From NCBI GenBank assembly GCA_022747635.1, contig JAKTNV010000007.1, positions 12,366,997-12,430,996 of the forward strand: 64,000 nucleotides of DNA, written 5' to 3'. A program made the position numbers and the translations under genes. The notes beneath the pieces were generated by a model that saw only the letters and a list, made by a program, of their open reading frames with translations, did no database searches and was not told where the DNA came from. The stretch comes from Hetaerina americana. Lineage: Eukaryota; Arthropoda; Insecta; Odonata; Calopterygidae. Shown here one piece after another: positions 36,601-46,842 of this stretch (position 1 is its first letter; each line of letters starts with the position of its first letter).

Positions 36601-38569
36601 TCTTGCAACATCTGCTAATAGTTTTGGACGCGAACCGTCAACCGTTGTGCCCAACCAGTTTACCAGTTTAGGAAACTGATTGTGAAATTGACGCGTTTTT
36701 ATGGGGTCGTTGGAGACATCAGGGGTCAGTCGCACGACCTCTAGTTCCCCAAAGAAGATGGTTACTTTTTGTAAAGAAATGAATCTATTAAGAAACAAAT
36801 CAACGGATATTTTTCCTTTCATTTAAAAAATAAGTTAGATCTATCAAGAAATAAAGGGCGTTCTTTAGTCCAGCTTTATGTAAGCAATAGTCTGATCTGG
36901 TAGTTCTTCCTTGTAGAGCCTTATTTTTCTATATTATTTTTGTTTCTAACAAAAAAGTGCTATTTAAAATAAATTGTATGGAATTAAAAATATTATATTA
37001 TAAACAAGGTGGTACTACTTCTTAAATATTTTTGTAATTCATTGTAGAAAACATATTAAGGCAACTAAAATTACTTTATATAATGGCCTTTTTATCTCTT
37101 GGATAGAATCGTTTCCGTGGGGGTTAAATGGTATTAGAATGACGTCCCTTCAGAAACGAAATAATGGTTTATTGCAACGCATAAATACTGTACCAATTCT
37201 TTTGTAAATGCCATCTGATGATGAAAGGAGTGCAAAGCCTTCGCAGAGAAACCGTTAGAGGCGTTTTGCATGACGAGGCGTACGAAAACCTCCAGGAGAT
37301 CCAGTAGAAACTCAAAATGGGTAAGTCAAGTCACTCATGTCACCTTAAATTTTCAAAGTTATCCTATCTACGCCGTTCAGTCTGAGAGTTGGTTTACGTA
37401 GGTGAGGATAGAGCTGATCATCGGCAATGAGCCCAGAGCCGTGGGAATATTCGTCCGATCGAATATTCGTTAGGGTGGAAGAGGAGGTTTTTTCCTTGTG
37501 TCATCAGTCTGTTTTCGGCGAAGTTTTGGTCTCCATAAAATCACACCGCTTGGATTTTAGAGGGAGCTGTCAGGTAAGAGGGGTTTTAAGCCTCTGGTTA
37601 GTAGCGAATAGCTCTAATCCTCTTCTTCCACATTTGCACTTGTGAAAAAACGACTGCCATTTGCTGGCAAAACTAAAAAACCTCGAGCATAAATTATTTA
37701 ACACATTTCATCTGTTCCCATTATAATATACTTGTAGGCAAATGCAATGGAGTTTTTGTCTTTATTTCCCCCTCTCCGGTGATAATTGCATCTGATTGAT
37801 GCGATTGATTATGGATTGTTATCCACCGCTAAGGTCAGTGTTCAAGATTCCGCGACTGTGGACGCATTTCAATGGAATAATTATCGATATATGTGATATC
37901 GTTTGGGTATATTTCAAGTACCCTACTCCTCCTGTCGCATGAGGGGATGAAACTTCAACCGTCATGCATGCAAGTTCGACTGCATGGTATATTAAGGGTG
38001 GCTTATGGCGGCACGAATTGGCGCGTGAGTCAGAGGAGTACCCTGGGATGAAGACACATTCAGGAACAGCATAGCATCCAGGGCCACCCTCGAAATTTGA
38101 CTTAACTCCATAGTTGATAGTGAAGAGACAATGGAGTGGCAGAAATATTGGTTGGTTCTCACAGCTTCTGTCACTGTTTGTAACTTTCTCAGCCTTTTCC
38201 ATTAGCATGTAAACATTGATGCAGACGAGAAACTCATCTCGTATTTCTCAAATGCCACTCAATTGCCTTGTGAGGCATTAAGTAGCCCTGTACTTGATAC
38301 TTTGAACTCCACTTTTGCAACAACATTCTCAGAAAACATGAAAACTAATTGTAATAAATTACTATTTAAAATCTGTAAGCCTTTCAAAAAAAAACTTAAA
38401 ATCAACATTTAAAAAAGCAACTCAACCAGTTTACCCACGTGACCTGTTTTTCGAAGCTATATATCAGTTTACAAGTCGTCGTAATTTGCAAATAAGGTGC
38501 CTGCAGATGTTACTAAATGTTACAACACTTTTCATTTGCCTGCATCGCTTAGTATGCGAATTTTACATA
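33674..38569. other. Unassigned AT-rich sequence
   Basis: No transposon, RNA gene or convincing coding sequence was recognised in about 4.9 kb. A G-rich patch lies at about 34200-34320. A 129-codon minus-strand frame (37819-38208) and a 102-codon plus frame (35810-36118) have no recognisable domain and no second copy here. Confidence 0.5.
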
Positions 38570-38602
38570 CGAGGGTCATCCGGAAAGTAGTACCCGTTCG
38601 TG
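38570..38602. repeat. Left terminal inverted repeat of mariner M2
   Basis: 33 bases, complementary to 39290-39322 without mismatch, and preceded by TA at 38568-38569. Confidence 0.97.
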
Positions 38603-38762
38603 AAATAAAGACACAAAAGTAAATATTAACAAACATAAAAAATTTTATTTGAAAGAGGATACTTTAAACTACTTCTCAACATAATCTCCAAGCAAATTAA
38701 GGCATTTGTCATAACGTGTGACAAGTTTCTGTATTCCTGCTGCATAGTCCTTCGCCGCCAGG

Positions 38763-39170
38763 TCATTGAGATACGCGAGGGACCCATCTTGCACAAATTT
38801 TTGCATAATGCAGATGCTCTTTAACAATTTCATGAACAATTGTTCGAGAAACATTGGGAAAATGCTCACAGATGTCATCAATTGTGACGCGCCGATCGTT
38901 CCTCACGAATTCGTCAACTGAGCTCACCAGTTGGTCTGTAATGACAGACGGTCTCCCCGAACGCTCATCGTCGTGTGTGTTCCCCCTCCCCATGTTGAAG
39001 TTGCGACACCACCGCCGAACAGACGACTCGTCCATTACATTGTCTCCATACACCTCCTTTAATTGGCGATGAATATCACATGGGCGAACGTTTCTTGCAT
39101 TGAGGAATTTAATCACTGCCCTCACTTCACAACTGGCGGCGTTCTCAATTTTTTTAAACATTGTAAACAA
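38763..39170 (-). CDS. mariner transposase DNA-binding domain, intact but lacking the catalytic domain (135 aa)
   Basis: The frame starts at a Met within 150 bp of the right terminal repeat. It encodes both helix-turn-helix units of a mariner transposase: ENAASCEVRAVIKFLNARN to VYGDNVMDESSVRRW, then RSGRPSVITDQLVSSVDEFV to FPNVSRTIVHEIVKEHL, with the GRPR-like linker (SGRPS) between them. It ends ARWVPRVSQ just after the KICARWVP segment. The deletion removes all three catalytic acidic residues. The remaining C-terminal piece (ending NLLGDYVEK at about 38671) is in another frame. Such a product could still bind the terminal repeats in the nucleus and so act as a repressor, but that is inference. 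It could also be a non-expressed remnant. Confidence 0.85.
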   Translation of the reverse strand: MFTMFKKIENAASCEVRAVIKFLNARNVRPCDIHRQLKEVYGDNVMDESSVRRWCRNFNMGRGNTHDDERSGRPSVITDQLVSSVDEFVRNDRRVTIDDICEHFPNVSRTIVHEIVKEHLHYAKICARWVPRVSQ

Positions 39171-39289
39171 TCACAGAAACAACACAGGCAATGCTAGCGT
39201 CACGCAACTTGGCTCAGAGAAGGCAGACAAGCCACTGAAGCTATCTGACCTCGTCCAGCGGCTACTCGCGTCGTCAGCACTTCATGCGG

Positions 39290-39322
39290 CACGAACGGGT
39301 ACTACTTTCCGGATGACCCTCG
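39290..39322. repeat. Right terminal inverted repeat of mariner M2
   Basis: 33 bases, complementary to 38570-38602 without mismatch, and followed by TA at 39323-39324. Confidence 0.97.
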
Positions 39323-41504
39323 TATTTATATTGCATCTAAAAGACCCTTTTTTTGATATTTGGGAATCGACTTGTAGATGGAAGAAACGGGTCCCTACGA
39401 TCTGATATCATAAATCCCCAAAGCTTTGATGCTCAAGAGAATGAGAAGATTGAATGAGTGGATTTCATTCTGATTGTTTCATTCCGCATCCTTCTGAAAT
39501 TTCAGTATTGAGGAAAGGGTTTTCACGGTCAGGATGTACAATTTCATTTCTCTAACCAGCCAATTCTCTTTATTTGTTAAATAAATAGCCATGAAGGAAA
39601 CAGGGGCATGGATTTGTTTCCACAATCTCCATTGCGTGACACAGCGTCGTTCGCGCGCCTCCGGAAATTGGGAGCGAGTATTTTTTTTTTTTTTTCATCT
39701 GCTGTCCTCACGTAGCTTGCTGAGCACCAACCGGAAAAATCACTTGGAAAAAATCCAAAACGTTTGGCCCGGAAATACTTCGCATCGAAATGTCGGGCCG
39801 TCCCTAAATTACTACGGCCATTTGCAACATTTTTAACACCCGAACCCTTTGTAAGAGTCCATAAGATATACTTGTTATTTAAAATACAGAAAAAAATTCA
39901 CTTAGAAATATTTGACGAAAGTTTTTTCCCCCCCTAGGATCAATTATATAACGGTTTTTTTGCTGAAAAAGTATCCAAATATAAAAAATAAATTTATTAT
40001 ATATTTTTTTATTTTAAATGAATCAAAATACTTAAATGAAAAAGAGAAAAAATTCTAAACTCTTTTAATAAGTGGTTCTATAATATTAAAATGGCATTTT
40101 CATTAGTAGCTCTACAATATATTCATTGGTGTTTCAGGGTGCTCCATTTTTTTCTTCCTTCGTAATAGTTGAAACACTACGATACCCTACGTCACATTAC
40201 TTCTGATTTGAATTTCCCTTGTTTTATGGGACCCCGCGACGAATGACCCCCCCCCCCCCCACACACACACATACACACACAAAAAAACCTTAAGAACTGA
40301 CGGAGAAAGTAGAAGTTTCCGAGCCAGAAATACTCGACTTCGAGCCTTCTCTATATTTCTCGCAACTCACCAGAAATCTTGTAATAATACAGTGCAGCAT
40401 CATACAGACATTAATTTCCGTGTAACAATTAAGGCATCAATGTAACAGCCTGAAAGATAATGCAATCAAATGCTTCATTGGTCTTTTATACCCGCAAGTA
40501 ATCGGGCCAGGAGAGTGTTAAGGTGTGATATGAAATGTATTATGATACTGCTCAAAGATATGATACTGTTATTAGCAGATACCATTCCGATAAAATGTGT
40601 CAACTGAACATGTGTCTGTCAAAATATTGCCTTTCTCAAACGTCGACTTTATTCAGAGAACAGCTCATCGTGACTATTAAGTCATTTTCCTCTCGTCGGT
40701 TTAGATTACTGCCAGCATACATTTCGTAGAGCCGTTGAGTCCAGGGAAGAGAGGAAGAGTATCGATGGTCCCGTTGAATAACTCCTGAATCGAGAACCGT
40801 CCTTTTTTTAGCGGCGAGGCCGATAACTTATGTATGTTTATTGAAATTAAAATCCATACAAGTACATATTTCTTACCTCATTATTAATCACAGCAGAATT
40901 CTAATCTCAGCATAGTGAGTTAACACTACCTACATATTTTACGCAAATGCAAATATGTCACTGATTTTGATTTTCTTGTTTATATTTGTTTGGATCTCTC
41001 TAAACGCACAAATCCAACTACTTCAGTCATCATCATTTTCTTTTTAAATGCGAAATTTGTTTAAATTTTCAACTTGGCATAGAACGTATGATCTAAAAAT
41101 CAACATTTCAGCGGATTGTTCAGGTTAGCTGTCAAGTCCGTCCCTTACATCGGCGGATTCTCCTAATACTTTTAACTGTTTCCACTCCTCTGAATGCTCA
41201 TAAACTTTATATTTAGAGGAATTACATTTATAGAAACTTGAGGCTTAAAATGGAATTTAAACCAAGCGAAAAGTTTAGGATGAGAAAAATTTCCAAAATG
41301 GTTATTGCTCTTGAAAATGAGTGTCCGTATGCAAGAGAGAACTCTAAAAGACCTTGCCTATGACGTTTACCAGGGGATAAAAGTAAATTCTCCGTATCTA
41401 GGGGAATGGAAATTGGAGATCTCAATGTTGTTCATTGTGGATTTAAATTCTCTACGCTTCCAACGCGCAAAATAGAGGATAGTGATATTTTTGCATGAGC
41501 ATTA
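39323..41504. other. Unassigned sequence; C-run and AC microsatellite at 40247-40281
   Basis: AT-rich with no coding signal. A run of about 14 C followed by (AC)n lies at 40247-40281. A poly-T run lies at 39677-39694. Nothing else was recognised. Confidence 0.5.
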
Positions 41505-41776
41505 CGAGGGTGGTACAATAAGTCCTTAGAAAATCCAAGAGATGGCGCTCGCAGTATCGAAAATATTTTTTTTTCCATTAAATAACACTCCCTTATACAT
41601 CCATCATATAGTGTCATTGTTGTCATCGATTGAAGTAAACAATTTTAATTTGTCCATAAAAATTGATAAAAAAGGAGTTTCCAACAGTGATTAAACACTT
41701 GCATTTGATACGGTTGACGCCGAAAGAAATCAAAGCTGAGTTGGACGAAGTTCATGGCACATCTGCTCCTGTGTTT

Positions 41777-41787
41777 GCAAATGTCTA
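41777..41787. repeat. Left target-site duplication of the Jockey insertion
   Basis: The 11-mer gcaaatgtcta is repeated exactly at 43268-43278. Together the two copies bracket the retrotransposon inside the mariner transposase. Confidence 0.93.
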
Positions 41788-43267
41788 ATATCGTCATCCG
41801 GGAACTTCCGAATGCAGCGGTGGCGTACCTGACCAGCATCTACAACGGCTGCGTCAGGATTTCCTATTTCCCGACCACTTGGAAGAGAGCGAGGATCATA
41901 TGTCTCCCGAAGACGTCGAGGACGGAGGTGGGACCCGGAGACTTCCGGCCCATTTCTCTACTCGACGGATTCGGGAAGATGTACGAGAGACTTCTGCTGG
42001 AGCCGATAGTAGGTTTCGTCCGAGAGGCTGACATCCTCCCGGATGAGCAGTTCGGCTTCCGCGAGCGGCATTCCACGGTCCATCAGCTGGTGAGAACCAC
42101 GGACTTCATCACGGACGCCTTCAACAGGAAGATGTCGGTGGCAGGCGCATTTTTCGACGTCAGCAAGGCGTTTGACCGCGTCTGGCACCAGGCACTGCTG
42201 TTGAAGATGCGGAGACTCCACTTCCCGACGTGGATCATCGAGGTGATCCGCTCCTACCTAAGAGACAGGACCTTCGTCGTTTCCTGGTCTGACTCGTTCT
42301 CTGGGGTGCACCGGATCTCCGCTGGTGTCCCCCAGGGTTCGGTTCTCGGGCCAGTATTATTCAACATCTTCTCCCATGACATTCCCAGGAGTCATGGGAG
42401 GCACGAGGTCCTGTCACTATACGCGGACGACGCGGCGCTCCTGTGCAGCTCCCGGCGAATATCTTTCGCCGTGGAGAGGCTGCAGATCGTCGTCGACGAG
42501 CTACTTTCGTGGTATCGTCGCTGGCGGTTTGCAGTCAATGCCGGGAAAACGAAGGCAATCGTCTTCCATACCGGCAGAGGAGCGCCGACAGAAGAGGAGC
42601 TGTCGGTGAATGGAGTCACCCTTCCGTGGGAATCCGAGGTTCTCTACCTCGGAGTGCTGATGGACCGGAAACTCCTTTGGAACGCCCAAGCGCGACGTGT
42701 CCGAGGGAAGGCCTTCGCGGCGCTTAACCGGCTTCGGCCGATTATTCGTCCGGGGGTCCTGAGCTCGGAAACGAAGCGTCGACTGTACCGAGCGTGCGTG
42801 TTGCCTGTCATCACGTACGCAGCGCCGGTATGGTCAGGAGTGCCGAAGTCTACCCTCGCTCTCATCCAAGTGGTGCAGAACTCTGCGCTACGGTGCATCT
42901 TGGGATGCGGGCGCTACGCCCGCGTGGAAGAGATGCACCAGGACGGGAACATGGAACCTCTGAACGTCCTTCTTCCGGAGCTGTCTCGAAGATTCTTCGA
43001 GAGGGCTGCGGATTCAGACGTCGCCACCATCCGACGCCTCGGAGAGATCCAGGTTTCAACGTGGGACCGCTATAAGCGCCCCATTGCGAGCATGGATCGC
43101 CAAGATGCCCTCCCAGCGAAGAAGAGGCCCAGGCTTCAGTAGCAGGGATCGCCAGAACGCCGTGACAACGCAGAAGACGACGCCCTGCCTTAGAAGCCTA
43201 GGCGGCTGGAAAGGCAACACAGTGGAGCCCCGACCGGAGTAACGGGGGTCCGTCCACGAGAATTGGA
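41788..43267 (+). mobile_element. Jockey-clade non-LTR retrotransposon, 5'-truncated, with exact target-site duplication
   Basis: The element lies between two exact copies of gcaaatgtcta (41777-41787 and 43268-43278), which together restore the mariner reading. It is 1480 bp and clearly more GC-rich than its surroundings. It contains most of a reverse transcriptase frame and a 125-bp 3' untranslated part ending gtccacgagaattgga. No poly(A) or simple-repeat tail is present. 5' truncation with a target duplication is the normal result of target-primed reverse transcription. The open frame is free of lesions, so the insertion is probably recent. Confidence 0.93.
41790..43142 (+). CDS. Jockey-type reverse transcriptase, 5'-truncated but uninterrupted frame
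   Basis: About 450 codons are open to a stop at 43140. In order: WKRARIICLPKTSR and DFRPISLLDGFGKMYERLL (motifs 1-2), DEQFGFRERHSTVHQLV, FFDVSKAFDRVWH (motif A), SAGVPQGSVLGPVLFNIF (motif B), LYADDAALL (motif C, YADD), NAGKTKAIVF (motif D) and LYLGVLMDRKLLW (motif E). The thumb and C-terminal region with YRACVLPVITYAAPVWSG and ALRCILGCGRY follows. All catalytic aspartates are present. The N terminus of the protein, including the endonuclease and start codon, was lost by 5' truncation. An upstream Met at 41754 belongs to mariner DNA. The full protein would copy element RNA at a nicked chromosomal target. As it stands it has no promoter or endonuclease. A related R1/LOA assignment is less likely. 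Confidence 0.92.
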   Translation: MVIRELPNAAVAYLTSIYNGCVRISYFPTTWKRARIICLPKTSRTEVGPGDFRPISLLDGFGKMYERLLLEPIVGFVREADILPDEQFGFRERHSTVHQLVRTTDFITDAFNRKMSVAGAFFDVSKAFDRVWHQALLLKMRRLHFPTWIIEVIRSYLRDRTFVVSWSDSFSGVHRISAGVPQGSVLGPVLFNIFSHDIPRSHGRHEVLSLYADDAALLCSSRRISFAVERLQIVVDELLSWYRRWRFAVNAGKTKAIVFHTGRGAPTEEELSVNGVTLPWESEVLYLGVLMDRKLLWNAQARRVRGKAFAALNRLRPIIRPGVLSSETKRRLYRACVLPVITYAAPVWSGVPKSTLALIQVVQNSALRCILGCGRYARVEEMHQDGNMEPLNVLLPELSRRFFERAADSDVATIRRLGEIQVSTWDRYKRPIASMDRQDALPAKKRPRLQ

Positions 43268-44288
43268 GCAAATGTCTACAATTGGGAGAATGAGATTAAA
43301 CGTGGTCGCACATCCACAAAAGATGAATGCAGATCCGGACGCCCTGTGGAAGTGTCTACCCCCGAAATGATTGACAAAATCTACGATATGATTTTAGGTG
43401 ATCGACGACTCAAAGTGCGCGAAATAGTAGAAGTCTAGGTAGTCTAGTGTAGGCCTATCACAAAGTACAGTAGCTTCAATTTTGCACGAAAAATTGGGCG
43501 TGAAAAAAATCTTGGCAAGATGGGTGCCACGTTTACTCACAGCGGAGAATAAACGCAATCGTGTGGTCGACTCTGAGGTTGTTTTGGCGCTTTCCCGTCG
43601 CAATCCTGATGAGTTTCTGCGTCGATATATAACTGTTGATGAAACATGGATACACCACTACACTCTAGAGACAAAGCAACAGTCAAAGCAGTGGATTTTT
43701 GAAAGCGAACGGGCTTCGGATAAGGCGAAAATTGGCGAGGCGGCCGGAAAGATTATGGCCCCGGTCTTTTGGGATGCTCGCGAAATCATCTGCATTGATC
43801 ACTTGAAAAAGGGAACAACGATAACAGTAGAGTATTATGCGCCATTATTGGAACGGCTGAGCAAAGAAATCAAGGAAAAGCGTCCATCTGAAAAAGAAAA
43901 AGATTCTCTTTCATCAAGACAATGCACGGGTGCACACCTGCGCAGTTGCGATGGCCAAACCTATGGAATTAAAGTTACAATTATTACAACACCCACCGTA
44001 TTCACCAGATTTTGCCCCCAGTGACTATTTCTTATTTCCAGAATTGAAGAAATGACTTGGCGGACGAAGGTTTACGTCTGACGAGTATTCGACCAAACAA
44101 ATGCTTATTTTGAGGAGCTTTCTAGACTTTTTTTAGATCTTTTTAGACCTACTTTTTAGACGGCTTAAAAAAATTGGAAAAACGCATAGACAAATGTATT
44201 GAGTTGAAAGGAGATCATGTTGACAAATAGAAATTCCCAAAAAATGGTTTTTTCTACTTTTTTCCAAGGACTTATTGTACCTTCCTCG

Positions 44289-45477
44289 CACTATCGCACA
44301 AAAACGTCATTAAGTAAAAATAGTACGACTGTTTTCGACCCGCATTATCAAAATCTGATGAAATATTGCAGGAGTCACAGGCTAATGCAAACCCCTGCAG
44401 CGCGCTGTGAATGTCTGGAGAAGGTCGGTTATTCAATCCATCAGTTTGACTTTGAGGGTCGTTGCTGAGTGGCAACGGATCACTTCTCGATATATTTTGT
44501 GTTTATACGGAAATAAGCAACGGGGAGTGTTCATGTAAGAATTTACCTTAGATCCTTGAATATCTCAAGGTAAATATTATGTCGGAGGGTTACAATTTGC
44601 TCTAGGAAGTCCGCTTAACTTCCAAAACGAAACAATAAGCATATCAGGGAGCTTGACGAAAGTCATTGAAATGTCGTGGTCATATTCCGGGCATGAACCA
44701 TTTTACTCTGCATAATGGGTTTTTTTGCGCAAGATGACAGGTATCCAATCCTTGTCACGAAATCCCACACATTGACGATAATTTCAGATGAGTCTCTTCC
44801 AAACGTGCAACCCAAGTGAGCGAAGGAGCAATCATTTTGATGTGAGATGGTGAAGGAGAAGATGAAGCGCCAAGTGTCGAGGCTACTTCCACAATACCTT
44901 GCCCTCGTTAAAGCGCGAGAATCGCCATCACTTCCAAATGAAATTACGAATGTGATTGGGCAACGGGACCCGAGATGGGACTGATGTCGCAGGGGAAGAA
45001 GGGGGTGGATCTTCGTTAGACACAAAATATATGGCCAAGATTTACACGCACAGAACTTAATCTCTCCAAAATAATGTAAATGAATCACCCAAGGATGGCT
45101 GGCAAATAGTATTCATCTTGAAGGTAACTTTTTAATCCAAAGGATGACACGATGGCGCGGGATGATTCCGAGAAGCGGGGCCATTACGGAGAGAGAATTA
45201 TGCCAGTTTGACATTGAACGATGGCTTTGGAGGGCTGTAAAATATATATTAATAACGAAAAAAAGAGGAGCAGCATCTTTCTCTCTCTCTCTCTCTCAAA
45301 TATAAGACATTTTTTTCTCTCTGAAATGCACTTAATTCCATCCTCCGCATGTTGCCACGTGCCCGTCATTTAGTGTATCCTCTTTATTTCCAGCTCCCTC
45401 TTTCTCAACTATGAATGTACATCCGATTGATGCATTTACACGTTTGCACTTTTCTGGACGTAATTATACATTCTTGC
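44289..45477. other. Unassigned sequence
   Basis: A 141-codon minus-strand frame (44663-45088) shows no recognisable domain. A short CT repeat lies at 45280-45298. Nothing else was identified. Confidence 0.5.
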
Positions 45478-46387
45478 ACATTCCTCGTACCTAAACCGTA
45501 GTCCCCCACCTCATCACCATCTCTCCCTTCGCCGTCGAATTCCAATCCCCCATCACTATCAAATGTTTTCCCGCAGCAACCCACTCGATTATGTCCTCTA
45601 ACTGATCGTATATCCATCCTATTGACTTCTTTCTCCTTATGAATGCTTGGTGGCATGTATACCTGAACAGTGACCAAGTTCGTCAGTTCCGCGTTTATCT
45701 CTACTAGTAATATTCCATCCGTTGTTTGTTCTATGTTTACTACGCTTCTTCCCACGTCTTTCTTTAGTATTATGGCAACCCCTCGTTGGCTCTCGTCCCC
45801 GCCGCTGTATATTACTCAATAACTATTACTCCAGTCAACTTCGCCATCCTTCCATCTCACCACGCACTGATCTAAGACATATATTTTTCCTCTCCCCATC
45901 GCTCGCTTTATATTCTCTAATTTCCCTGTCCTAACATTTCCTGCATTTTCTGTTCTTCTGCTGTCGCTTTTCCTTCGCAATGTTTTCGTGAGATAACGAC
46001 CGCGGAAGCCTTATCTCTACGGACAGGTCGCACGGCCGATTGGACTGAGTCCCGTACTTGCCAAGACTAATATTCTCTATAGTGTTCATCGTATACATCT
46101 TGGGAAAAACCATTAAATTGGTTTCCCGTTGCCTTCCTCAATAATGTTTTAAACGTGACCTCACTCAATGGCCCCCCACTGGGGTCAGACGCCTTTGCAG
46201 CCGCCTCACTGAGGAGCAGACGCTGCGTGGACTACCTATCGTATGGCTCCTAACCTTCGACCTATCTGGAATGGGTGACCCTACCAGGAGCAATTTTAAT
46301 TTTTCATTGTTCCCACCAGCGCAGCCCTAAGGGTCATCGGAATGCACAAGTCCTTTCACCATGTCAAGTTAGTAGTCCTGGAGGGGC

Positions 46388-46390
<3 letters not shown>
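45478..46390 (-). mobile_element. RTE-clade element, 5' untranslated region plus decayed endonuclease
   Basis: The lower half (45478-45975) aligns with the endonuclease part of the RTE copy at 28-30.6 kb. Frame pieces include GRSVVNIEQTTDGILLVEIN, VQVYMPPSIHKEKEVNRM and GRDGDEVGDYGLGTRN, separated by frameshifts, with the GDWNATVG motif lost in a small deletion. The upper half (about 45976-46390), upstream in the minus sense, contains aaggcaacgggaaaccaatt and cgtctgaccccagtgggggg and has a diverged copy at 50520-50940. Its position next to the endonuclease start marks it as the 5' untranslated region of this RTE family. Dead copy, truncated after about 150 codons. Confidence 0.8.

Positions 46391-46445
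<55 letters not shown>
46388..46445. repeat. (TA)n microsatellite
   Basis: TA alternation with one acat interruption, bordering the RTE 5' region. Confidence 0.96.
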
Positions 46446-46446
<1 letters not shown>

Positions 46447-46619
46447 CGATTGAACGGAAAAACTCACACGAGTGGCACAAAATGGGACGGCACAATAGAA
46501 CACAAATAGAAAAGCAGCATTTAAAAGGACAATCACACGGTAAATAGTTCGAGCTTTCGGCCCTCTCAGAGGCCTTCTTCAAGACTCGAAGAAGGCCTCT
46601 CTCTGAGAGGCCGCCATTA

Positions 46620-46621
<2 letters not shown>
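46446..46621 (-). mobile_element. Possible Penelope-like remnant with hammerhead-like motif and hairpin
   Basis: On the minus strand the segment reads cttgaagaaggcctctgaga followed by gggccgaaagctcgaac. It then continues with a T-rich section containing gtgccgtcccattttg and ends at the neighbouring (TA)n tract. A CUGA-GA, stem, GAAA arrangement is the core layout of the hammerhead ribozymes known from Penelope-like elements, but here the core bases depart from consensus (cttgaaga for CUGAUGA, GAAAG for GAAAC). The first 22 bases are repeated in inverted orientation (46559-46580 against 46588-46612), forming a hairpin. Family assignment is inference. Confidence 0.4.

Positions 46622-46624
<3 letters not shown>

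Positions 46625-46677
<53 letters not shown>
46625..46677. repeat. (TA)n microsatellite
   Basis: About 53 bases of uninterrupted TA on the far side of the hairpin segment. Confidence 0.97.
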
Positions 46678-46680
<3 letters not shown>

Positions 46681-46682
46681 AA

Positions 46683-46842
46683 CAAGGACTGTCCTAAAAA
46701 TGTAGACGTAGAAAATAAGTAGAATAAATCTGGGGGAAAATGTTTTGCAGATCAAAGTACAAATTGCTAAAATTCTTCATAAAGCAACCTAAAGTATCGA
46801 CGCACCAATGACAGTGCCTCTCCCAGTGATGATATGCTTCCT
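46683..46842 (-). mobile_element. mariner family M3, terminal fragment
   Basis: The sequence from aaggactgtcctaaaaatgt through gtacaaattgctaaaattct and tatcgacgcaccaatgacag aligns with 59058-59200, the 3' end of the mariner at 59 kb. Only about 160 bp remain. Confidence 0.75.

Larger units (their letters stand above)
38570..39322 (-). mobile_element. mariner family M2, internally deleted with perfect terminal repeats
   Basis: 33-bp terminal inverted repeats at 38570-38602 and 39290-39322 match at every position. Each begins cgagggtcatccggaaagta from the outside, and TA dinucleotides flank both ends. Inside, the minus strand encodes the transposase N terminus and then, after a deletion, the last 35 or so residues. 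At 753 bp it is well below the usual 1.3 kb. Perfect repeats imply a fairly recent, trans-mobilised copy. Confidence 0.95.
41687..44230 (+). pseudogene. mariner transposase, interrupted and mutated
   Basis: The N terminus reads HLIRLTPKEIKAELDEVHGT up to the insertion at 41787. After 43279 it resumes with RGRTSTKDE and RSGRPVEVSTPEMIDKI, runs into an in-frame stop near 43436 beside a small local duplication, and continues in another frame with LHEKLGVKKILARWVPRLL. That stretch carries the first catalytic Asp (TVDETWIHHY) and the second region (FWDAREIICIDHL). A further frame change near 43900 precedes the HQDNA region. The third Asp lies in SPDFAPSDYF, followed by a stop within LKK-LGGRRF near 44053. 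The C terminus KCIELKGDHVDK ends at 44230. The interruption and several lesions make it non-functional. Confidence 0.9.
41505..44288 (+). mobile_element. Full-length mariner (family M1) split by a Jockey insertion
   Basis: The left end, after TA at 41503, reads cgagggtggtacaataagtc. The right end at about 44262-44288 is its complement with a few changes. The flanking TA on the right appears mutated to CA. Removing the nested insertion and one copy of its target duplication leaves 1293 bp, the normal size of a complete mariner. The order inside is transposase N terminus, the Jockey element, then the rest of the transposase, all on the plus strand. It is the same family as the deleted copy at 33058-33673. 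Confidence 0.93.
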
